The notes below the pieces were generated by a model. The model made no database searches and had not been told where the DNA came from. It worked only from the letters and a program-made list of their open reading frames with translations. A DNA stretch of 64,000 nucleotides from an uncultured Clostridia bacterium. GTDB taxonomy: Bacteria; Bacillota; Clostridia; Oscillospirales; Ruminococcaceae. Below, piece by piece: positions 18,644 to 29,931 of this stretch. The stretch covers positions 74,960-138,959 of the forward strand of contig CAMCPM010000004.1 in the NCBI GenBank assembly GCA_945876755.1. The letters are read 5' to 3'. A program made the translations under genes and the position numbers. How positions within the stretch are numbered: position 1 is the stretch's first letter; the number at the start of each line of letters is the position of its first letter.

Positions 18644-20317
18644 TTACTTGAGTCTGAACTCTGCAACAAGTCCCTCAAGCATCTGAGCCTGACCGGAAAG
18701 CTCTTCAGAAGCCGCCGCAGATTCCTCAGCCGTAGCAGAGTTTGTCTGAACAACACTTGAGATCTGGTCAACGCCGACAGTAACCTGAGTGATGGAATCA
18801 GCCGCTTCCTTGGAAGCATCGGAAATTTTTCCGTTCAAAACAGCGACCATTCCTGCCGCTTCTGCAACAGCAGTCATTTTATCGGCAACCTCTTCGACCA
18901 GAGAGTTGCCCTTTTCAATAGCGGAAACAGTACCCTCAATGAGTGCAGTTGTATTCTTTGCAGCTTCGGCAGATTTTCCTGCAAGATTTCTTACTTCGTC
19001 TGCAACGACTGCAAAGCCCTTGCCTGCCGCACCTGCTCTTGCAGCCTCAACAGCAGCGTTAAGAGCAAGAATATTAGTCTGAAAAGCAATATCCTCAATA
19101 GTCTTGATGATCTTTTTAGTCTCGTCAGAAGAGGCGCTGATCTCGTTCATTGCCGAAACAAGATCATTCATCTTTGCATTAGCGTTCTGCATTTCGGCAC
19201 CTGCTTCGTTTGTCTTTTCGCTTGCCTCGGCAGCGTCACCTGCATTGGTGTTTATCATATCTGAAATAACGTTAATGGTTGCCGCCAGCTCTTCAATTGA
19301 AGAAGCCTGCTCGGTAGCACCCTGTGAAAGCGCCTGAGCGCCTCCGGAAACCTGTTCGGAACCTGCTGCAACCTGCTCGGAAGCATTGCTGATTTTCGAC
19401 ATAGTCTCATTCAGCTTTGAGATAAAGTTTTTCATTGAAGCAAGGATATTTCCGAAAGCTCCTATGTACATGGAATCGTCGCCGGACTCAACAGTCAGAT
19501 CTCCGTCAGCAGCAGCTCCGAGCATACGGTCGATATCGGTGATAACTCTGCCGGTGCGGTTGCCGAGATTTCTCATAGAGTCAACGAGGTGACCGATCTC
19601 ATCCTTTGAGGAGTATGTAATATCAACGTTAAAATTACCTTCAGCCATTTCCTGTGCTGCATTTTCCGCCTGCTTGATTCCGCCTACGATCATCCTTGTA
19701 ATGTAAGTGGAAAGGATCAATGCGCATACAATAGCGCCTGCGCCAAGTCCCAGAGCGATAAGCTGTGCCATCGACGCCCAAGACTGTCCTTCGTCATATT
19801 CAAAATCCATCAGCTCGCTTGAATACGTCTGAATATTTTGTATGGAGGTATTGATACCGGCAAGCTCCGTCAAAATCTCGCTTTTGTATATCTCAAAAGC
19901 ACCGTCTTTGTCGTTTGCTTTTACCTTTTCGGAAAGCTTTTCAAAGGTTGCCTGAATTTCCTTGCAGTTAGCCTCGATAGCTTCAACGTCTGCCATATCT
20001 CCATTGTAATTTTCTTTGAAATACTCGATATCCGCTGCAATTCCCGCAATATCTTCCTTTGCGATTTCAAGTCTTTCGTTTGCTTCAGCACTGTCATTTG
20101 CAGCAATAGCGTGAAGCATATTTTTTTCACCGGACTGGAGACTACATTCAATGTCATACGATTTCTGGACATCAAGACATGCTTCATTGTAAAAAACATC
20201 AATAATATTGCCTAATTCGCTGAAAGATGTTGAGGTACAGAAAACTATAAACACTATGAAAATCAAAATAATGCCGAATGACAAGATAAGCTTTTTTGAA
20301 ACCTTCATATTTTTCAT
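18644..20317 (-). CDS. Methyl-accepting chemotaxis protein (4HB sensor)
   Basis: 557 residues: cytosolic start, TM1 (10-35), a helical four-helix-bundle-like extracellular sensor (~36-185), TM2 (~188-215), HAMP, methylation helices and the kinase-control hairpin tip with [23 protein letters not shown] (motif given in part), then the return helix ending in [14 protein letters not shown]. The ATG at 20317 is preferred: GGGGGAT lies upstream and the longer frame begins with TTG without a site. It follows serS by 37 nt on the same strand and is probably read through from the serS promoter. It would couple to CheA/CheW. Its signalling half is nearly identical to that of the chemoreceptor ending at 23597. 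Confidence 0.93.
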   Translation of the reverse strand: MKNMKVSKKLILSFGIILIFIVFIVFCTSTSFSELGNIIDVFYNEACLDVQKSYDIECSLQSGEKNMLHAIAANDSAEANERLEIAKEDIAGIAADIEYFKENYNGDMADVEAIEANCKEIQATFEKLSEKVKANDKDGAFEIYKSEILTELAGINTSIQNIQTYSSELMDFEYDEGQSWASMAQLIALGLGAGAIVCALILSTYITRMIVGGIKQAENAAQEMAEGNFNVDITYSSKDEIGHLVDSMRNLGNRTGRVITDIDRMLGAAADGDLTVESGDDSMYIGAFGNILASMKNFISKLNETMSKISNASEQVAAGSEQVSGGAQALSQGATEQASSIEELAATINVISDMINTNAGDAAEASEKTNEAGAEMQNANAKMNDLVSAMNEISASSDETKKIIKTIEDIAFQTNILALNAAVEAARAGAAGKGFAVVADEVRNLAGKSAEAAKNTTALIEGTVSAIEKGNSLVEEVADKMTAVAEAAGMVAVLNGKISDASKEAADSITQVTVGVDQISSVVQTNSATAEESAAASEELSGQAQMLEGLVAEFRLK

Positions 20318-20354
20318 AATATTATCCCCCGTCAATTAAAATTTCTGCCGCAGA

Positions 20355-21644
20355 TTATTTCTTGGGAACTATCTTTTCAAGACCGCCCATATAAGGTCTG
20401 AGAACCTCGGGGATCTTGACAGAGCCGTCTTCACAGAGATTATTTTCAACAAAAGCAATAAGCATTCTAGGAGGAGCGACAACTGTGTTGTTGAGAGTGT
20501 GGGCAAAGTATTTCTTTCCATCCTCGCCGTTTACGCGGATCTTCAAACGGCGTGCCTGAGCGTCGCCGAGATTAGAACAGCTGCCTACCTCGAAATACTT
20601 CTTCTGACGGGGAGACCATGCTTCAACGTCGTATGATTTTACCTTCAGGTCGGCAAGGTCGCCGGAGCAACACTCAATAGTACGAACAGGAATATCCATT
20701 GAACGGAACAGGTCAACTGTGTTTCTCCAGAGCTTGTGGAACCATTCCATGCTGTCCTCAGGCTTGCAGATAACGATCATTTCCTGCTTTTCAAACTGGT
20801 GTATACGGTATACGCCGCGTTCTTCAATTCCGTGAGCGCCCTTTTCCTTGCGGAAGCAGGGAGAATAGCTTGTAAGCGTGTGGGGGAGAGTCTTTTCGGG
20901 AACGATAGTATCAATATACTTGCCTATCATAGAATGCTCGGAAGTACCGATAAGATAAAGATCCTCGCCCTCGATCTTGTACATCATAGCATCCATTTCT
21001 GCAAAACTCATAACGCCTGTAACAACGTTACTGCGGATCATAAACGGAGGTACGCAGTATGTGAAGCCGCGGTTTATCATAAAGTCACGGGCATATGAGA
21101 TAACTGCACTGTGAAGTCTTGCAATGTCGCCCATAAGGTAATAGAAACCGTTGCCTGCAACCTTTCTTGCACTGTCAAGGTCAATGCCTTCAAGTCTTTC
21201 GAGAATATCGGTGTGGTAAGGTATTTCAAAATCGGGAACAACAGGCTCGCCGAAGCGTTCCAGCTCAACGTTCTCGGAATCGTCCTTACCGATAGGAACG
21301 CTGGGGTCAATGATGTTAGGAATTACCATCATATCCTTGGTAAGCTTTTCTTCAAGTTCAGCCTCTTTGACTTCAAGAGCTGCAAGACGGTCTGCAAACT
21401 CGGTAACCTTTTTCTTAGCCGCCTCAGCCTCGTCTTTTTTGCCCTGAGCCATCAGAGCGCCGATCTCCTTTGAGACCTTGTTTCTGTTTGCACGAAGCTC
21501 GTCAGCCTCGGTCTTAGCGGCACGAAGCTCAGTATCAAGAGCGATAACTTCATCCACAAGGGGCAGCTTGCCGTCCTGAAACTTCTTTTTGATGTTTTCC
21601 TTAACGGCGTCCGGATTTTCTCGGACAAATTTGATATCCAGCAT
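20355..21644 (-). CDS. serS: Seryl-tRNA synthetase
   Basis: 429 residues, the usual length. N-terminal coiled-coil arm (~25-110: charged heptads) for tRNA-Ser binding, then the class II catalytic core. Motif 2 is seen in CFRKEKGAHGIEERGVYR and motif 3 near RMLIAFVENN. It charges tRNA-Ser (and tRNA-Sec where present). AAGGAAG precedes the ATG and a good extended -10 promoter lies about 55 nt upstream. No T-box leader is present between promoter and start, which is worth noting because Firmicutes serS genes often have one. A chemoreceptor gene follows on the same strand. Confidence 0.97.
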   Translation of the reverse strand: MLDIKFVRENPDAVKENIKKKFQDGKLPLVDEVIALDTELRAAKTEADELRANRNKVSKEIGALMAQGKKDEAEAAKKKVTEFADRLAALEVKEAELEEKLTKDMMVIPNIIDPSVPIGKDDSENVELERFGEPVVPDFEIPYHTDILERLEGIDLDSARKVAGNGFYYLMGDIARLHSAVISYARDFMINRGFTYCVPPFMIRSNVVTGVMSFAEMDAMMYKIEGEDLYLIGTSEHSMIGKYIDTIVPEKTLPHTLTSYSPCFRKEKGAHGIEERGVYRIHQFEKQEMIVICKPEDSMEWFHKLWRNTVDLFRSMDIPVRTIECCSGDLADLKVKSYDVEAWSPRQKKYFEVGSCSNLGDAQARRLKIRVNGEDGKKYFAHTLNNTVVAPPRMLIAFVENNLCEDGSVKIPEVLRPYMGGLEKIVPKK

Positions 21645-21700
21645 AACACAACTTCCTTTTATTTATGTAATATAGTATATGCAAAATAATGCTAATAAAT

Positions 21701-21728
21701 ATTATATCACAAAAATAAAAAAAATCAA
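21701..21728 (-). promoter_or_regulatory. Sigma-A promoter of serS
   Basis: TTGATT, 16 nt, TATAAT with an extended TG (TGATATAAT) on the minus strand, upstream of serS. Confidence 0.75.
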
Positions 21729-21772
21729 CATTAATCTGTCATTTAATGCAAATTTCTGTTCAAAAAAATTGC

Positions 21773-21798
21773 TTAATTAAAATTTATATTTTAATTAA
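21773..21798. repeat. Perfect all-AT inverted repeat
   Basis: TTAATTAAAAT and ATTTTAATTAA around TTAT, between the GH13 stop and the serS promoter. It could help end GH13 transcription; it has no G-C pair, so strength is doubtful. Confidence 0.35.
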
Positions 21799-21828
21799 TA
21801 GCTCAAATGTGCTGCGGTAAAATATTAA

Positions 21829-23376
21829 TTAAATAATATAAAATCCGGAAAAACAAGGAGGAACGGATATTTTTCCCTCTGCGGCATTGATTTCGCCGCC
21901 GAATGAATATATTTTCTCTTTAGGGGCATATTCGCATTCAAAGCAAACCTCTCTTCCGGCAGGATTTATGATAACAAGTATTTTTTCATTCTCCGCACTT
22001 CTCATATAAGCAAGAGGATAAGCATTTTTCTCGGCATAAACAAAAGTAATTTCACCATTGCTCTGCAAAGCTTTATGCGCCTGACGTATCCGAATCAACT
22101 GCTGTATCTCATGCCAAAGCGAATTTTCATCCGCTGTCTGAGACTGTACTGTAGGACGGTCTGCACTTTCGTCCTGCTTGATATAAAGTTTTTCCTTTGG
22201 CGCAGAGCTGAAGCCTGCGTTGACGGTATTATCCCACTGCATTGGCGAACGTGAACCTGTTCTGCCGTAGCCGCCCTCCACAGAAGCAAGCCCTTCAACA
22301 TACCTCATGCCTATTTCATCGCCGTAGTAAATGAACGGCGCGCCCGGCATCGACAGCAGAAATGCAAAAGCGATTTTCAGTTCATCGCCTTTTATAGACC
22401 GTGCAAGCCTGTCCATATCGTGATTTCCTGACGGTATGCAGATAAGCCCCTTCTTTTCGGATTTTTCATAATTTTCCTCGTACTTGGACACGAATTCCGA
22501 AACGTTACCCTTTCCGCGGCTTGAGAAAAAGGGTTCTTCGCAGCGGAAAAGATCGTTATAATGCGACGGACCGAAGTGTAGCAGAAAATCCATATGGAAT
22601 CCGCCCTGCAATGACTTGTCCGGCTCGCCCCATTCGGATACCATTACCGCTTCGGGAAATTCCCTGTCGAGAAATTCACGGACGTTCTGCCATAGCTTTA
22701 TCGTGCCCTTGCCGTCCTCGTCGTGCTTTACAAGAGAGCCTGCCATGTCGACACGGAATCCGTCACACCCCATGCTCAGCCAGAAGCGCATGATATTCTT
22801 CATTTCTTCAAGAGTTGCACGTGGACCCTCGCCGTCCATAGGCTGCTGCCACGGACGGTCGCATTTATAAAAGCCGTAATTAAGCGCAGGCTGATGGGAG
22901 AAAAAATTCACAGCGCAGGAGCCGTCCCTGTCGGATATTCCTCTGATACAGCCCATGCCCTGAGGCTCCTCCCAAATGCTGTCAGTCCATATATAACGGT
23001 CGGAATAAGTATTTTTCTCCGATTTCATTGACTCCTTAAACCAATTATGTTCAACAGAGGTATGTCCAGGAACAAGATCGAGAAGAATGTGCATATCGCG
23101 CTTGTGACATTCCTCAAAAAGCCGTTTAAGGTCCTCATTTGTACCGTAACGGGGCGCTGCGGAGTAATAGTCCGAAACATCATATCCTGCATCGCCGAAG
23201 GGAGATTCAAAGCAGGGATTTAGCCAGACCGCATTGCAGCCGAGAGATTTGATATAATCCAGCTTTTCGATAATTCCGTTAAAATCGCCGATTCCGTCAC
23301 CGTTTGTATCGTTGAAGGACTGAGGATAGATCTCATAAAAAACAGCATTATCAAGCCATGATGTATTGCTTTTCAT
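21829..23376 (-). CDS. GH13 alpha-glucosidase family enzyme, cytoplasmic
   Basis: 515 residues, no signal peptide, so it acts on imported alpha-gluco-oligosaccharides. GH13 regions are clear: DLVPGHTS (region I, ~100-107), DGFRVDMA with nucleophile Asp210, SEWGEP with acid/base Glu248, and SGNHDMDR with the transition-state Asp320. A calcium-site-like DTNGDGIGD sequence sits near residues 23-31. The overall layout fits the oligo-1,6-glucosidase / trehalose-6-phosphate hydrolase / alpha-glucosidase subgroup; the exact bond is not decidable by eye. AAAGGA precedes the ATG. It stands alone, ending before the serS promoter, with no transporter or regulator beside it. Confidence 0.9.
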   Translation of the reverse strand: MKSNTSWLDNAVFYEIYPQSFNDTNGDGIGDFNGIIEKLDYIKSLGCNAVWLNPCFESPFGDAGYDVSDYYSAAPRYGTNEDLKRLFEECHKRDMHILLDLVPGHTSVEHNWFKESMKSEKNTYSDRYIWTDSIWEEPQGMGCIRGISDRDGSCAVNFFSHQPALNYGFYKCDRPWQQPMDGEGPRATLEEMKNIMRFWLSMGCDGFRVDMAGSLVKHDEDGKGTIKLWQNVREFLDREFPEAVMVSEWGEPDKSLQGGFHMDFLLHFGPSHYNDLFRCEEPFFSSRGKGNVSEFVSKYEENYEKSEKKGLICIPSGNHDMDRLARSIKGDELKIAFAFLLSMPGAPFIYYGDEIGMRYVEGLASVEGGYGRTGSRSPMQWDNTVNAGFSSAPKEKLYIKQDESADRPTVQSQTADENSLWHEIQQLIRIRQAHKALQSNGEITFVYAEKNAYPLAYMRSAENEKILVIINPAGREVCFECEYAPKEKIYSFGGEINAAEGKISVPPCFSGFYII

Positions 23377-23499
23377 AAATATAATTCCTTTCTTGTTATA
23401 TATAACTTTGAGGGAAAATGCTTATAATATATTCTCCCATATGATATAATACTATAAATTCAACTAAAATAATATGTACTTATACAGTTACAAATAAAC

Positions 23500-23530
23500 A
23501 AAAGCGCAGATTTTTGGTCTGCGCTTTTAT
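23500..23530. terminator. Terminator between GH13 and chemoreceptor genes
   Basis: Perfect stem AAAAGCGCAGA with TCTGCGCTTTT, T tracts on both sides. On the minus strand it follows the chemoreceptor stop at 23597. Confidence 0.85.
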
Positions 23531-23596
23531 CTTTAAATATATTTTTCAGCGTAGATGCCTAAATACCTATCGGATAAATTTCAACACCTTGTAAGC

Positions 23597-25588
23597 TTAA
23601 TCTTCTTCACGGAGAGTAAATGAGCCGATAAGCTCCTTGAGCATGGAAGCCTGACCAGAAAGCTCTTCGGAAGCCGCTGCGGACTCCTCTGCAGTTGCCG
23701 AGTTTGTCTGAACTACGCCGGATATCTGTTCCACGCCGACAGTGACCTGATTAATAGAATCAGCTGCTTCTCTTGAAGCGTTGGATATCTTTTCATTTAT
23801 AACTGCGACCTGACCTGCTGCCTCTGAAACTGCATTCATCTTTTCAGCGACCTCGTCAACAAGGGCATTTCCCTTTTCGATTGCCGAAACTGTACTTTCA
23901 ATAAGTGCAGTCGTATTCTTGGCAGCCTCTGCGCTCTTTCCGGCAAGATTTCTTACTTCGTCGGCAACGACAGCAAAGCCCTTGCCTGCAACGCCTGCTC
24001 TTGCAGCCTCAACGGCAGCGTTAAGTGCAAGAATATTTGTCTGGAACGCAATATCCTCGATAGTTTTGATAATTTTCTTTGTCTCGTCCGAGGAAGCGCT
24101 GATCTCGTTCATAGCGGAAACGAGATTTTCCATTCTGGAGTTTGCTTCCTGCATTTCGCTGCCTGCCTCGTTTGTTTTATTGCTTGCAGCGGAAGCGTCT
24201 TCAGCATTGGCGTTGATCATTTCGGAGATGATGCTGATGGTAGCCGCAAGCTCTTCAATTGAAGAAGCCTGTTCGGTCGCACCCTGAGAAAGCGCCTGTG
24301 CGCCTGCCGAAACCTGATCCGAACCTGCCGAAACCTGGTCTGCGGCATTGTTTATCTGTAACATTACTGCGCTTAGCTTATGGTTGATATCGCGTACATA
24401 ATGCAGCAACTTTTCATAATCGCCTACATAGTACGACTCGCCCTCGCTTGTATGCACATTAAAATTACCGTCCGCCATAGCTTCAAGTATGCGTCCGATA
24501 TCGCCTATGATATTGTTAAGACTTGCAACGACTGTCTGTGTTGCGTCTGAAAGTCTTCCTGTTTCGTCGTTTGATATGATTTCCGGTACAGGGCTTGAAA
24601 GATCGCCGTAAGCGAGCTTCTCAATACGTTCTGTGCATAAACGTACTGAGTTTCCGATATTTCCGCCTAATTTGATGGAAATAATCGTAGCAACTGTTAA
24701 AGAAACTATAAATACAACGCCAGTAAAGAAAATACCCTTGTATGTATCGTAAACAAAATCACGTGCAGGGGCATATACAGCCAGCGACCAGCCATCAGTT
24801 CCATTAACAGGCGAATAACCGATAACCTTTCTTACGCCATTAAGCTTATAATCAGCAAATCCGCTTTCACCGTTTCTCATTTTTTCGTGGACTGCCGCAA
24901 GAGTCTGATAACCTGCCTGTCCGCTTGTATCGGCAGCAGCAAGCTCTTCAATGTTTTCGCCGTCCTTGACTAACTGACTGTCAACGTCGGCAATGGTGCA
25001 GCCGTCGCTGTCGATCATATAAGCGGCGCTGTTTTCACTGAAGCTGATATCCCGCATTATATCGTTGAGGAACTCCTCGTCCGGAACAACATATGCACAG
25101 CCGATAACCTCTCCGCCTGCCTTGCCGTTTTTCCAAAGCGGAGCAGCAACGATTATCGTAACATTGCCTGTGATTTTTGAAATAAGAGGTTCGGAAATAG
25201 ATGTGTTTCCGAGCATAGCCTGTTTAAAATACTCACGGTCACTGTAATTGTTTCCGTAAATTCCGTCGCCGTTTGCGTCGATAAGGTTGCAGCGCTGAAG
25301 CCCGTACTGCTTTGCACGGTTTTCAATTAAAGCAATTTTATCCTCATTTGAAACATTCGGGTCAGCAAGCTCTGAGGTGCTGCCCAAATCGACTGCAATA
25401 TTTGAAAATGCTTTCAGTTCCCATTCAACACGTCTTGCTGAATTTCTTGCCATTTCCTGCATATTATGCTCAATCGTGTTCATGGTATTTATATAGTTCA
25501 TTGCACACGAAAAAACCCCGAGAACAAGGAGCGATATGCTTACCATAAGAACACAGCACCAAAAAATTTTACTTCCTACAGATTTCAT
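23597..25588 (-). CDS. Methyl-accepting chemotaxis protein (dCache sensor)
   Basis: 663 residues: TM1 (8-32), a double-Cache extracellular sensor (~35-285) with typical strands such as [10 protein letters not shown] and [11 protein letters not shown] and [17 protein letters not shown]2 (~288-310), HAMP, then the methylation helices and the conserved hairpin tip. The C-terminus ends [12 protein letters not shown]. Small-molecule sensing by the Cache domain is a family property; the ligand is unknown. AGGGGGA precedes the ATG and a consensus promoter lies upstream. Its signalling half is almost the same as that of the receptor at 18644-20317, so the pair probably arose by duplication with sensor exchange. 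Confidence 0.93.
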   Translation of the reverse strand: MKSVGSKIFWCCVLMVSISLLVLGVFSCAMNYINTMNTIEHNMQEMARNSARRVEWELKAFSNIAVDLGSTSELADPNVSNEDKIALIENRAKQYGLQRCNLIDANGDGIYGNNYSDREYFKQAMLGNTSISEPLISKITGNVTIIVAAPLWKNGKAGGEVIGCAYVVPDEEFLNDIMRDISFSENSAAYMIDSDGCTIADVDSQLVKDGENIEELAAADTSGQAGYQTLAAVHEKMRNGESGFADYKLNGVRKVIGYSPVNGTDGWSLAVYAPARDFVYDTYKGIFFTGVVFIVSLTVATIISIKLGGNIGNSVRLCTERIEKLAYGDLSSPVPEIISNDETGRLSDATQTVVASLNNIIGDIGRILEAMADGNFNVHTSEGESYYVGDYEKLLHYVRDINHKLSAVMLQINNAADQVSAGSDQVSAGAQALSQGATEQASSIEELAATISIISEMINANAEDASAASNKTNEAGSEMQEANSRMENLVSAMNEISASSDETKKIIKTIEDIAFQTNILALNAAVEAARAGVAGKGFAVVADEVRNLAGKSAEAAKNTTALIESTVSAIEKGNALVDEVAEKMNAVSEAAGQVAVINEKISNASREAADSINQVTVGVEQISGVVQTNSATAEESAAASEELSGQASMLKELIGSFTLREED

Positions 25589-25626
25589 TGAATTAGTCCC
25601 CCTAAATTATGAATTATCTTCAACTG

Positions 25627-25655
25627 ATTATATCATAATAATCGACGAAAATCAA
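25627..25655 (-). promoter_or_regulatory. Sigma-A promoter of the dCache chemoreceptor
   Basis: TTGATT, 17 nt, TATAAT with extended TGA on the minus strand; nearly the same as the serS promoter. Not sigma-28, unlike the flagellin promoter. Confidence 0.75.
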
Positions 25656-25688
25656 GCGATTCGTGTAATTTTTTTATTCAAAATAACG

Positions 25689-25721
25689 ATAAATGGTACA
25701 AACGAAATTTATACCATTTAT
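25689..25721 (-). terminator. Terminator after copZ
   Basis: Perfect 10-bp stem ATAAATGGTA / TACCATTTAT with a 13-nt loop, 7 nt past the copZ stop on the minus strand. Confidence 0.65.
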
Positions 25722-25727
25722 TGTTGA

Positions 25728-25928
25728 TTATTCAATTGAAATTACGTTATATCCTTCTTCTTCAATGACGGATTTGATCTCATCATCGCTTTTTTCGGTA
25801 TTGCACACAGCATAGCCTCCGTCAAGAGAAACTTCGATATCATTTGCACCAAGATTTTCGAGAGCTTCCTTAACGTGACCGACACAGTGTTCACACATCA
25901 TTCCGTCGATCGTAATTCTCTTTTTCAT
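25728..25928 (-). CDS. copZ: Copper chaperone, heavy-metal-associated domain
   Basis: 66 residues, a single ferredoxin-like HMA domain with the metal site GMMCEHC (Cys12, Cys15). It should carry Cu(I) in the cytosol to the ATPase encoded 15 nt upstream in the same operon. AGGAGG precedes the ATG. Mercury or other HMA roles cannot be excluded, but the CopA neighbour makes copper most likely. No CsoR or CopY regulator is present next to the pair. Confidence 0.9.
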   Translation of the reverse strand: MKKRITIDGMMCEHCVGHVKEALENLGANDIEVSLDGGYAVCNTEKSDDEIKSVIEEEGYNVISIE

Positions 25929-25943
25929 TTTAAAAATCCTCCT

Positions 25944-28157
25944 TTATTTTACATTGTCTATTTTAACCGTTTTTAAGCGCAAAGCATTTGAAACGACAGA
26001 TACCGAACTGAGGCTCATTGCCGCTGCTGCGATCATCGGGTCCAGAAGCGGTCCTCCGAAAATATGCAGCAGACCCATTGCGACCGGTATGCCGAGAGTA
26101 TTATATCCGAACGCCCAGAACAGATTCTGCTTGATGTTGCGTATTGTCGCCTTTGAAAGCCGTATCGCCTTGCAAACGTCTCGAAGGTCGTCCTTAATCA
26201 GAACGATATCGGCGCATTCGATAGCAACGTCAGTACCCTGTCCCACAGCAATTCCAACATCCGCCTGAGTGAGCGCAACAGCGTCGTTTATTCCGTCGCC
26301 TGCCATTGCAACGACCTCGCCCTGCTGCTGAAGCTTTCTGATATGCTCCGCCTTTTCCTCGGGAAGAACTTCGGCAATGAAGCTGTCAATGTCAAGCTCG
26401 CCTGCAACAGCCTTTGCGGTACGGCTGTTATCGCCTGTGAGCATTACGGTTTTTATTCCCATTTTGTGAAGCTCCGCTACAGCGCTCATGCTTTCTTTTT
26501 TTATAGTATCCGCTGCGGCAATAATTCCCGTGAATACTCCGTCTGCTGCGGTAAACATCGGTGTTCTGCCCATATCCGCAATATGCTCCGCCTTTTGCAG
26601 ATATTCTTCCGGAACGGAAATTTTCTCTTCGTCCATAAGACGGATATTTCCGATAAGAAGCTTCTTTCTCTCAACGGTCACGGAAATGCCCCGTCCCTCA
26701 AGATTTTTATAATCCTGCGTTTCAGAAAGAGCAATTTTATTTTTTACGGCATAATCCACGATAGCCTCGCTGAGCGGGTGTCCCGAAGCAGCCTCGCCCG
26801 AAGCCGTAAGCCGCAGAAGTTCGTTTTCCTCTATGTTATAGGGTATTATATCGGTAAGGGACGGCTTGCCTACCGTCAGAGTACCTGTCTTGTCGAATAC
26901 AACTGCGGTTACCTTGCACGCCTGTTCAAGAGGCTGACCGCCTTTGATGAGTATGCCGTTTTCGGCGCCCTTGCCCGTACCTACCATTATTGCGGTAGGA
27001 GTGGCAAGTCCCAGCGCACAGGGGCAGGCAATAACAAGAACGCTTATCAGGATAGTCACGCAGAATTCTCCGCTTTCACCTGCAATAAGCCAGCCAAGAG
27101 ACGCTATTACCGCAAGCGCAAGAACAGCAGGTACAAAGTATGCCGAAATAATATCCGCAAGCCGTGCAATGGGAGCTTTAGAGCCCTGCGCTTCCTCAAC
27201 GAATTTGATTATCCTCGACAGCGCTGTGTCCTCGCCCACCCTTTCGGAACGGTATTTTACAAATCCGTTTTTGTTAAGGGTCGCACCAACGACCTTGTCG
27301 CCGACCTTTTTCTCTACGGGAACGCTTTCGCCTGTCAGCATAGATTCGTCAACAACAGCCGAGCCTTCGATTATTTCGCCGTCCACGGCAAAGCTTTCGC
27401 CCGAGCGTGATACCACGATGTCTCCTACCTTGACCTGACTGAGAGCGACCTCAAGCTCCTTGTCGCCGCGCATTACAAACGCCGTTTTGGGAGCAAGGTT
27501 CATCAGCTTTTTTACCGATTCGTCGGTCTTGCCCCTTGAACGTGCTTCAAGGTATTTTCCAAGAGTGATAAGCGTCAGAATAGTTGCCGCCGATTCAAAA
27601 TATAGATGCATTGCATAATCGGAATTGCCCTGCGAGATCTTATACAGTGCGAAAAATCCGTACACCATTGCGGCGGTTGAGCCGAGAGCGATAAGGCTGT
27701 CCATGTTAGGTGAAAGGTGAAAAAGATTGCGGAAACCGTCCGCAAAAAATTTCCAACCGATAATTATTACAGGAACAGTCAGCGCAAGCTGTACAAGCGC
27801 AAAATTCATAGGGTTATGGTGCGGATTTATTGTGTCGGGAAGCGGCATTCCCATCATATGTCCCATACTTATCACAAGCAGCGGAACAGCAAAGATCAGC
27901 GACAGGATCAGCCGTATAAGCATGACCTTATCATGCGACATTTTCTGTTTTGCGTTTTTGTCCGCAAAGGCATAGCCTGCTTTGACAACAGCAGCTTCGA
28001 TTTCCTTTGCCCCGATTTTTTCATAATCTACAGTCAGCGTTTCCGCTGCAAAATTCACGCTTGCGTCAGATACTCCGTCAAGCTTTTTGACAAACCTTTC
28101 TATCCTTGCCGCACAGGCGGCGCAGGTCATTCCCGAAATTTTAAAGGTTTTCTTCAT
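25944..28157 (-). CDS. copA: Copper-exporting P1B-type ATPase
   Basis: 737 residues. One N-terminal HMA domain (GMTCAACA, Cys14 and Cys17), eight predicted TM helices, the actuator TGES loop ([11 protein letters not shown]), the Cu site CPC in the sixth helix ([12 protein letters not shown]), phosphorylation Asp in DKTGT, the SEHP-like GHPL motif and hinge GDGIND. These define a P1B-1 Cu(I) exporter that moves copper out of the cytosol. GAAAGGA precedes the ATG. It lies 19 nt downstream of rqcH and 15 nt upstream of copZ, so it is at the end of a long housekeeping operon instead of under an adjacent copper regulator. Confidence 0.95.
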   Translation of the reverse strand: MKKTFKISGMTCAACAARIERFVKKLDGVSDASVNFAAETLTVDYEKIGAKEIEAAVVKAGYAFADKNAKQKMSHDKVMLIRLILSLIFAVPLLVISMGHMMGMPLPDTINPHHNPMNFALVQLALTVPVIIIGWKFFADGFRNLFHLSPNMDSLIALGSTAAMVYGFFALYKISQGNSDYAMHLYFESAATILTLITLGKYLEARSRGKTDESVKKLMNLAPKTAFVMRGDKELEVALSQVKVGDIVVSRSGESFAVDGEIIEGSAVVDESMLTGESVPVEKKVGDKVVGATLNKNGFVKYRSERVGEDTALSRIIKFVEEAQGSKAPIARLADIISAYFVPAVLALAVIASLGWLIAGESGEFCVTILISVLVIACPCALGLATPTAIMVGTGKGAENGILIKGGQPLEQACKVTAVVFDKTGTLTVGKPSLTDIIPYNIEENELLRLTASGEAASGHPLSEAIVDYAVKNKIALSETQDYKNLEGRGISVTVERKKLLIGNIRLMDEEKISVPEEYLQKAEHIADMGRTPMFTAADGVFTGIIAAADTIKKESMSAVAELHKMGIKTVMLTGDNSRTAKAVAGELDIDSFIAEVLPEEKAEHIRKLQQQGEVVAMAGDGINDAVALTQADVGIAVGQGTDVAIECADIVLIKDDLRDVCKAIRLSKATIRNIKQNLFWAFGYNTLGIPVAMGLLHIFGGPLLDPMIAAAAMSLSSVSVVSNALRLKTVKIDNVK

Positions 28158-28176
28158 AAAAGATCCTTTCTGTGAC

Positions 28177-29916
28177 TTATTCTTCGTCAGGATTTAACGG
28201 GGTAACGTAAAGCGTGCGGTTGTTTGTAAATATGACCATACCCGGCTTTGCGCCCGAAGGCTTTTTCACAAAGCGCACGGGAACGTAATCCACGGGTACT
28301 TGGGAGGAATTCTTCGCTTTGCTGTGGAAAGCCGCAAGTCTCGCCGCATACATTACTGTATCGTCCGGAACTTCCTGCCCATCTGCACGGATTATAACAT
28401 GAGAACCCGTTATATTCTTAGTATGAAGCCAAATGTCGGTTTTATCCGCAAGCTTTGTGGTAAGCATATCATTCTGTTTGTTGTTCCTGCCGATGAGTAT
28501 CTTGAATCCGTCGGGGGAGGTAAATTCAAGCGGCGGACGGGATTTGGGCGGCTTGCCTTTCAGCTTTGCCGAACGAAGATATCCCTGCTCCGCAAGCTCT
28601 ATTCTGAGTTCGTTCACCTCGTCCTCGCCGTTAGTGCGGGTCAGCGCATCAAAAACGCTGTCAATGTATGCAAGCTCCTCCTCGCCCTTGGCTATCTGCT
28701 CGGTAAGTATCTTCTCGGCGGTATCAGCTTTGCGGTACTCTGCATAATAGTGCTGCATATTTTGCGATGGAGTAAGCCTCGGGTCAAGCTTTATCTCAAC
28801 CTGCGGACAGCCCTCCTCGTAGAAATTTTCCACGGCAACGCTTGTCATACCCTTTTCAACTCGGTACAGATTTGCTGAGATAAGGTCGCCCTTCAGCTTT
28901 AACTCCTCACGGTTTGCAGACTCTTTAAGCTCCTGCCGCTGATTTGCAAGACGTCTTGCAATACGTTCATTGGCGTTTAAAAGCAGCTTGTACATATCCT
29001 GCGAGCGCTGCTTCATTCGGGAAACACTGTCACGCTCGCTGTAAAAATAGTCCAGCAGGTCGCAGGCAGACTCCAGCTCCTTTGTTTCCATCAGCCCCAC
29101 ATACTGGTTTATCGGAATGAATGAAAAATCCTTAAGCAGTCCTTCCTTATCCTTTACGACAGTGAAACTGCACCTGCCTGTTTCGCACTCCAAAGCAGTC
29201 TGTGAAACTGCAAAAGCAAGCCGTTCAAGAAGCTCTCCGTGCAGATCGCTTTTTAACGGGTCACCGCCCTGTGACGCATAGTATACCCATTCTCTCGCCA
29301 CAATTGGGGAAAGTCCCTCAAAAATTTTTATAAGCGTTTTTGCTAAATCTCCATCGGGAAGCTTCTCTGCCGCCGAAACGATATCCTCCTTTGTGCAGGT
29401 GCGGAAATCAAGCCTGCTGTCACGGGGCGGATATGTGTAGGTCATGCCCGGCAGTACCATTCTTTCACGGGACATTTCCGCGTCAACGCGCTTTATGCTG
29501 TCAATGATTTTACCATCTGCATTGATTATCACAAGGTTTGAGCAGCGACCCATAATTTCTGCCGCCAGTGTTACCCTGACCATATCGCCAAGCTCGTTCA
29601 TAGCTTCAAAATCAAAGTAGAGAATGCGCTCAAGACCGTCCTGACGAATGTCAAGCAGCCTGCCGTTGCCCAAATGCTTGCGAAGAAGCATACAGAACAT
29701 GGGCGGTACTTTTGGATTTTCAATTGATTTTTTTGTAATGTGTACTCTTGCCGAGCCTGCCGAAGCGGAAAACAAAAGCTTGCTGTTTCCTCCCCGTGTG
29801 CGGAAGGTTATGATGACCTCCTCACGGGACGGCTGGCTTATCTTATCCACTCTGCCGCCGATAAGCGGCTCGAGTTCTTTTTTTACTGTGTGAAGAAATG
29901 CTCCGTCAAGTGCCAT
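28177..29916 (-). CDS. rqcH: NFACT protein RqcH (ribosome quality control)
   Basis: 579 residues with the NFACT-N domain ([15 protein letters not shown] onward), a central coiled coil (~295-440) and the C-terminal NFACT-R domain with DIWLH and GSHVIIR. RqcH binds the obstructed 50S subunit and adds C-terminal alanine tails to stalled chains. The tRNA-contacting Asp-Arg pair of Bacillus RqcH appears here as Glu96-Arg97 (DGLERI), a conservative change. GGAGG precedes the ATG. Older databases call the family fibronectin-binding protein FbpA. It lies in the trmK-rlmA operon among RNA-modifying enzymes. Confidence 0.93.
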   Translation of the reverse strand: MALDGAFLHTVKKELEPLIGGRVDKISQPSREEVIITFRTRGGNSKLLFSASAGSARVHITKKSIENPKVPPMFCMLLRKHLGNGRLLDIRQDGLERILYFDFEAMNELGDMVRVTLAAEIMGRCSNLVIINADGKIIDSIKRVDAEMSRERMVLPGMTYTYPPRDSRLDFRTCTKEDIVSAAEKLPDGDLAKTLIKIFEGLSPIVAREWVYYASQGGDPLKSDLHGELLERLAFAVSQTALECETGRCSFTVVKDKEGLLKDFSFIPINQYVGLMETKELESACDLLDYFYSERDSVSRMKQRSQDMYKLLLNANERIARRLANQRQELKESANREELKLKGDLISANLYRVEKGMTSVAVENFYEEGCPQVEIKLDPRLTPSQNMQHYYAEYRKADTAEKILTEQIAKGEEELAYIDSVFDALTRTNGEDEVNELRIELAEQGYLRSAKLKGKPPKSRPPLEFTSPDGFKILIGRNNKQNDMLTTKLADKTDIWLHTKNITGSHVIIRADGQEVPDDTVMYAARLAAFHSKAKNSSQVPVDYVPVRFVKKPSGAKPGMVIFTNNRTLYVTPLNPDEE

Positions 29917-29931
29917 AGTGACCTCCGAATA

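Noticed and set aside
21645..21830. T-box leader of serS
   Set aside because: No T-box motif, specifier loop or terminator between promoter and start; the leader is only about 55 nt.
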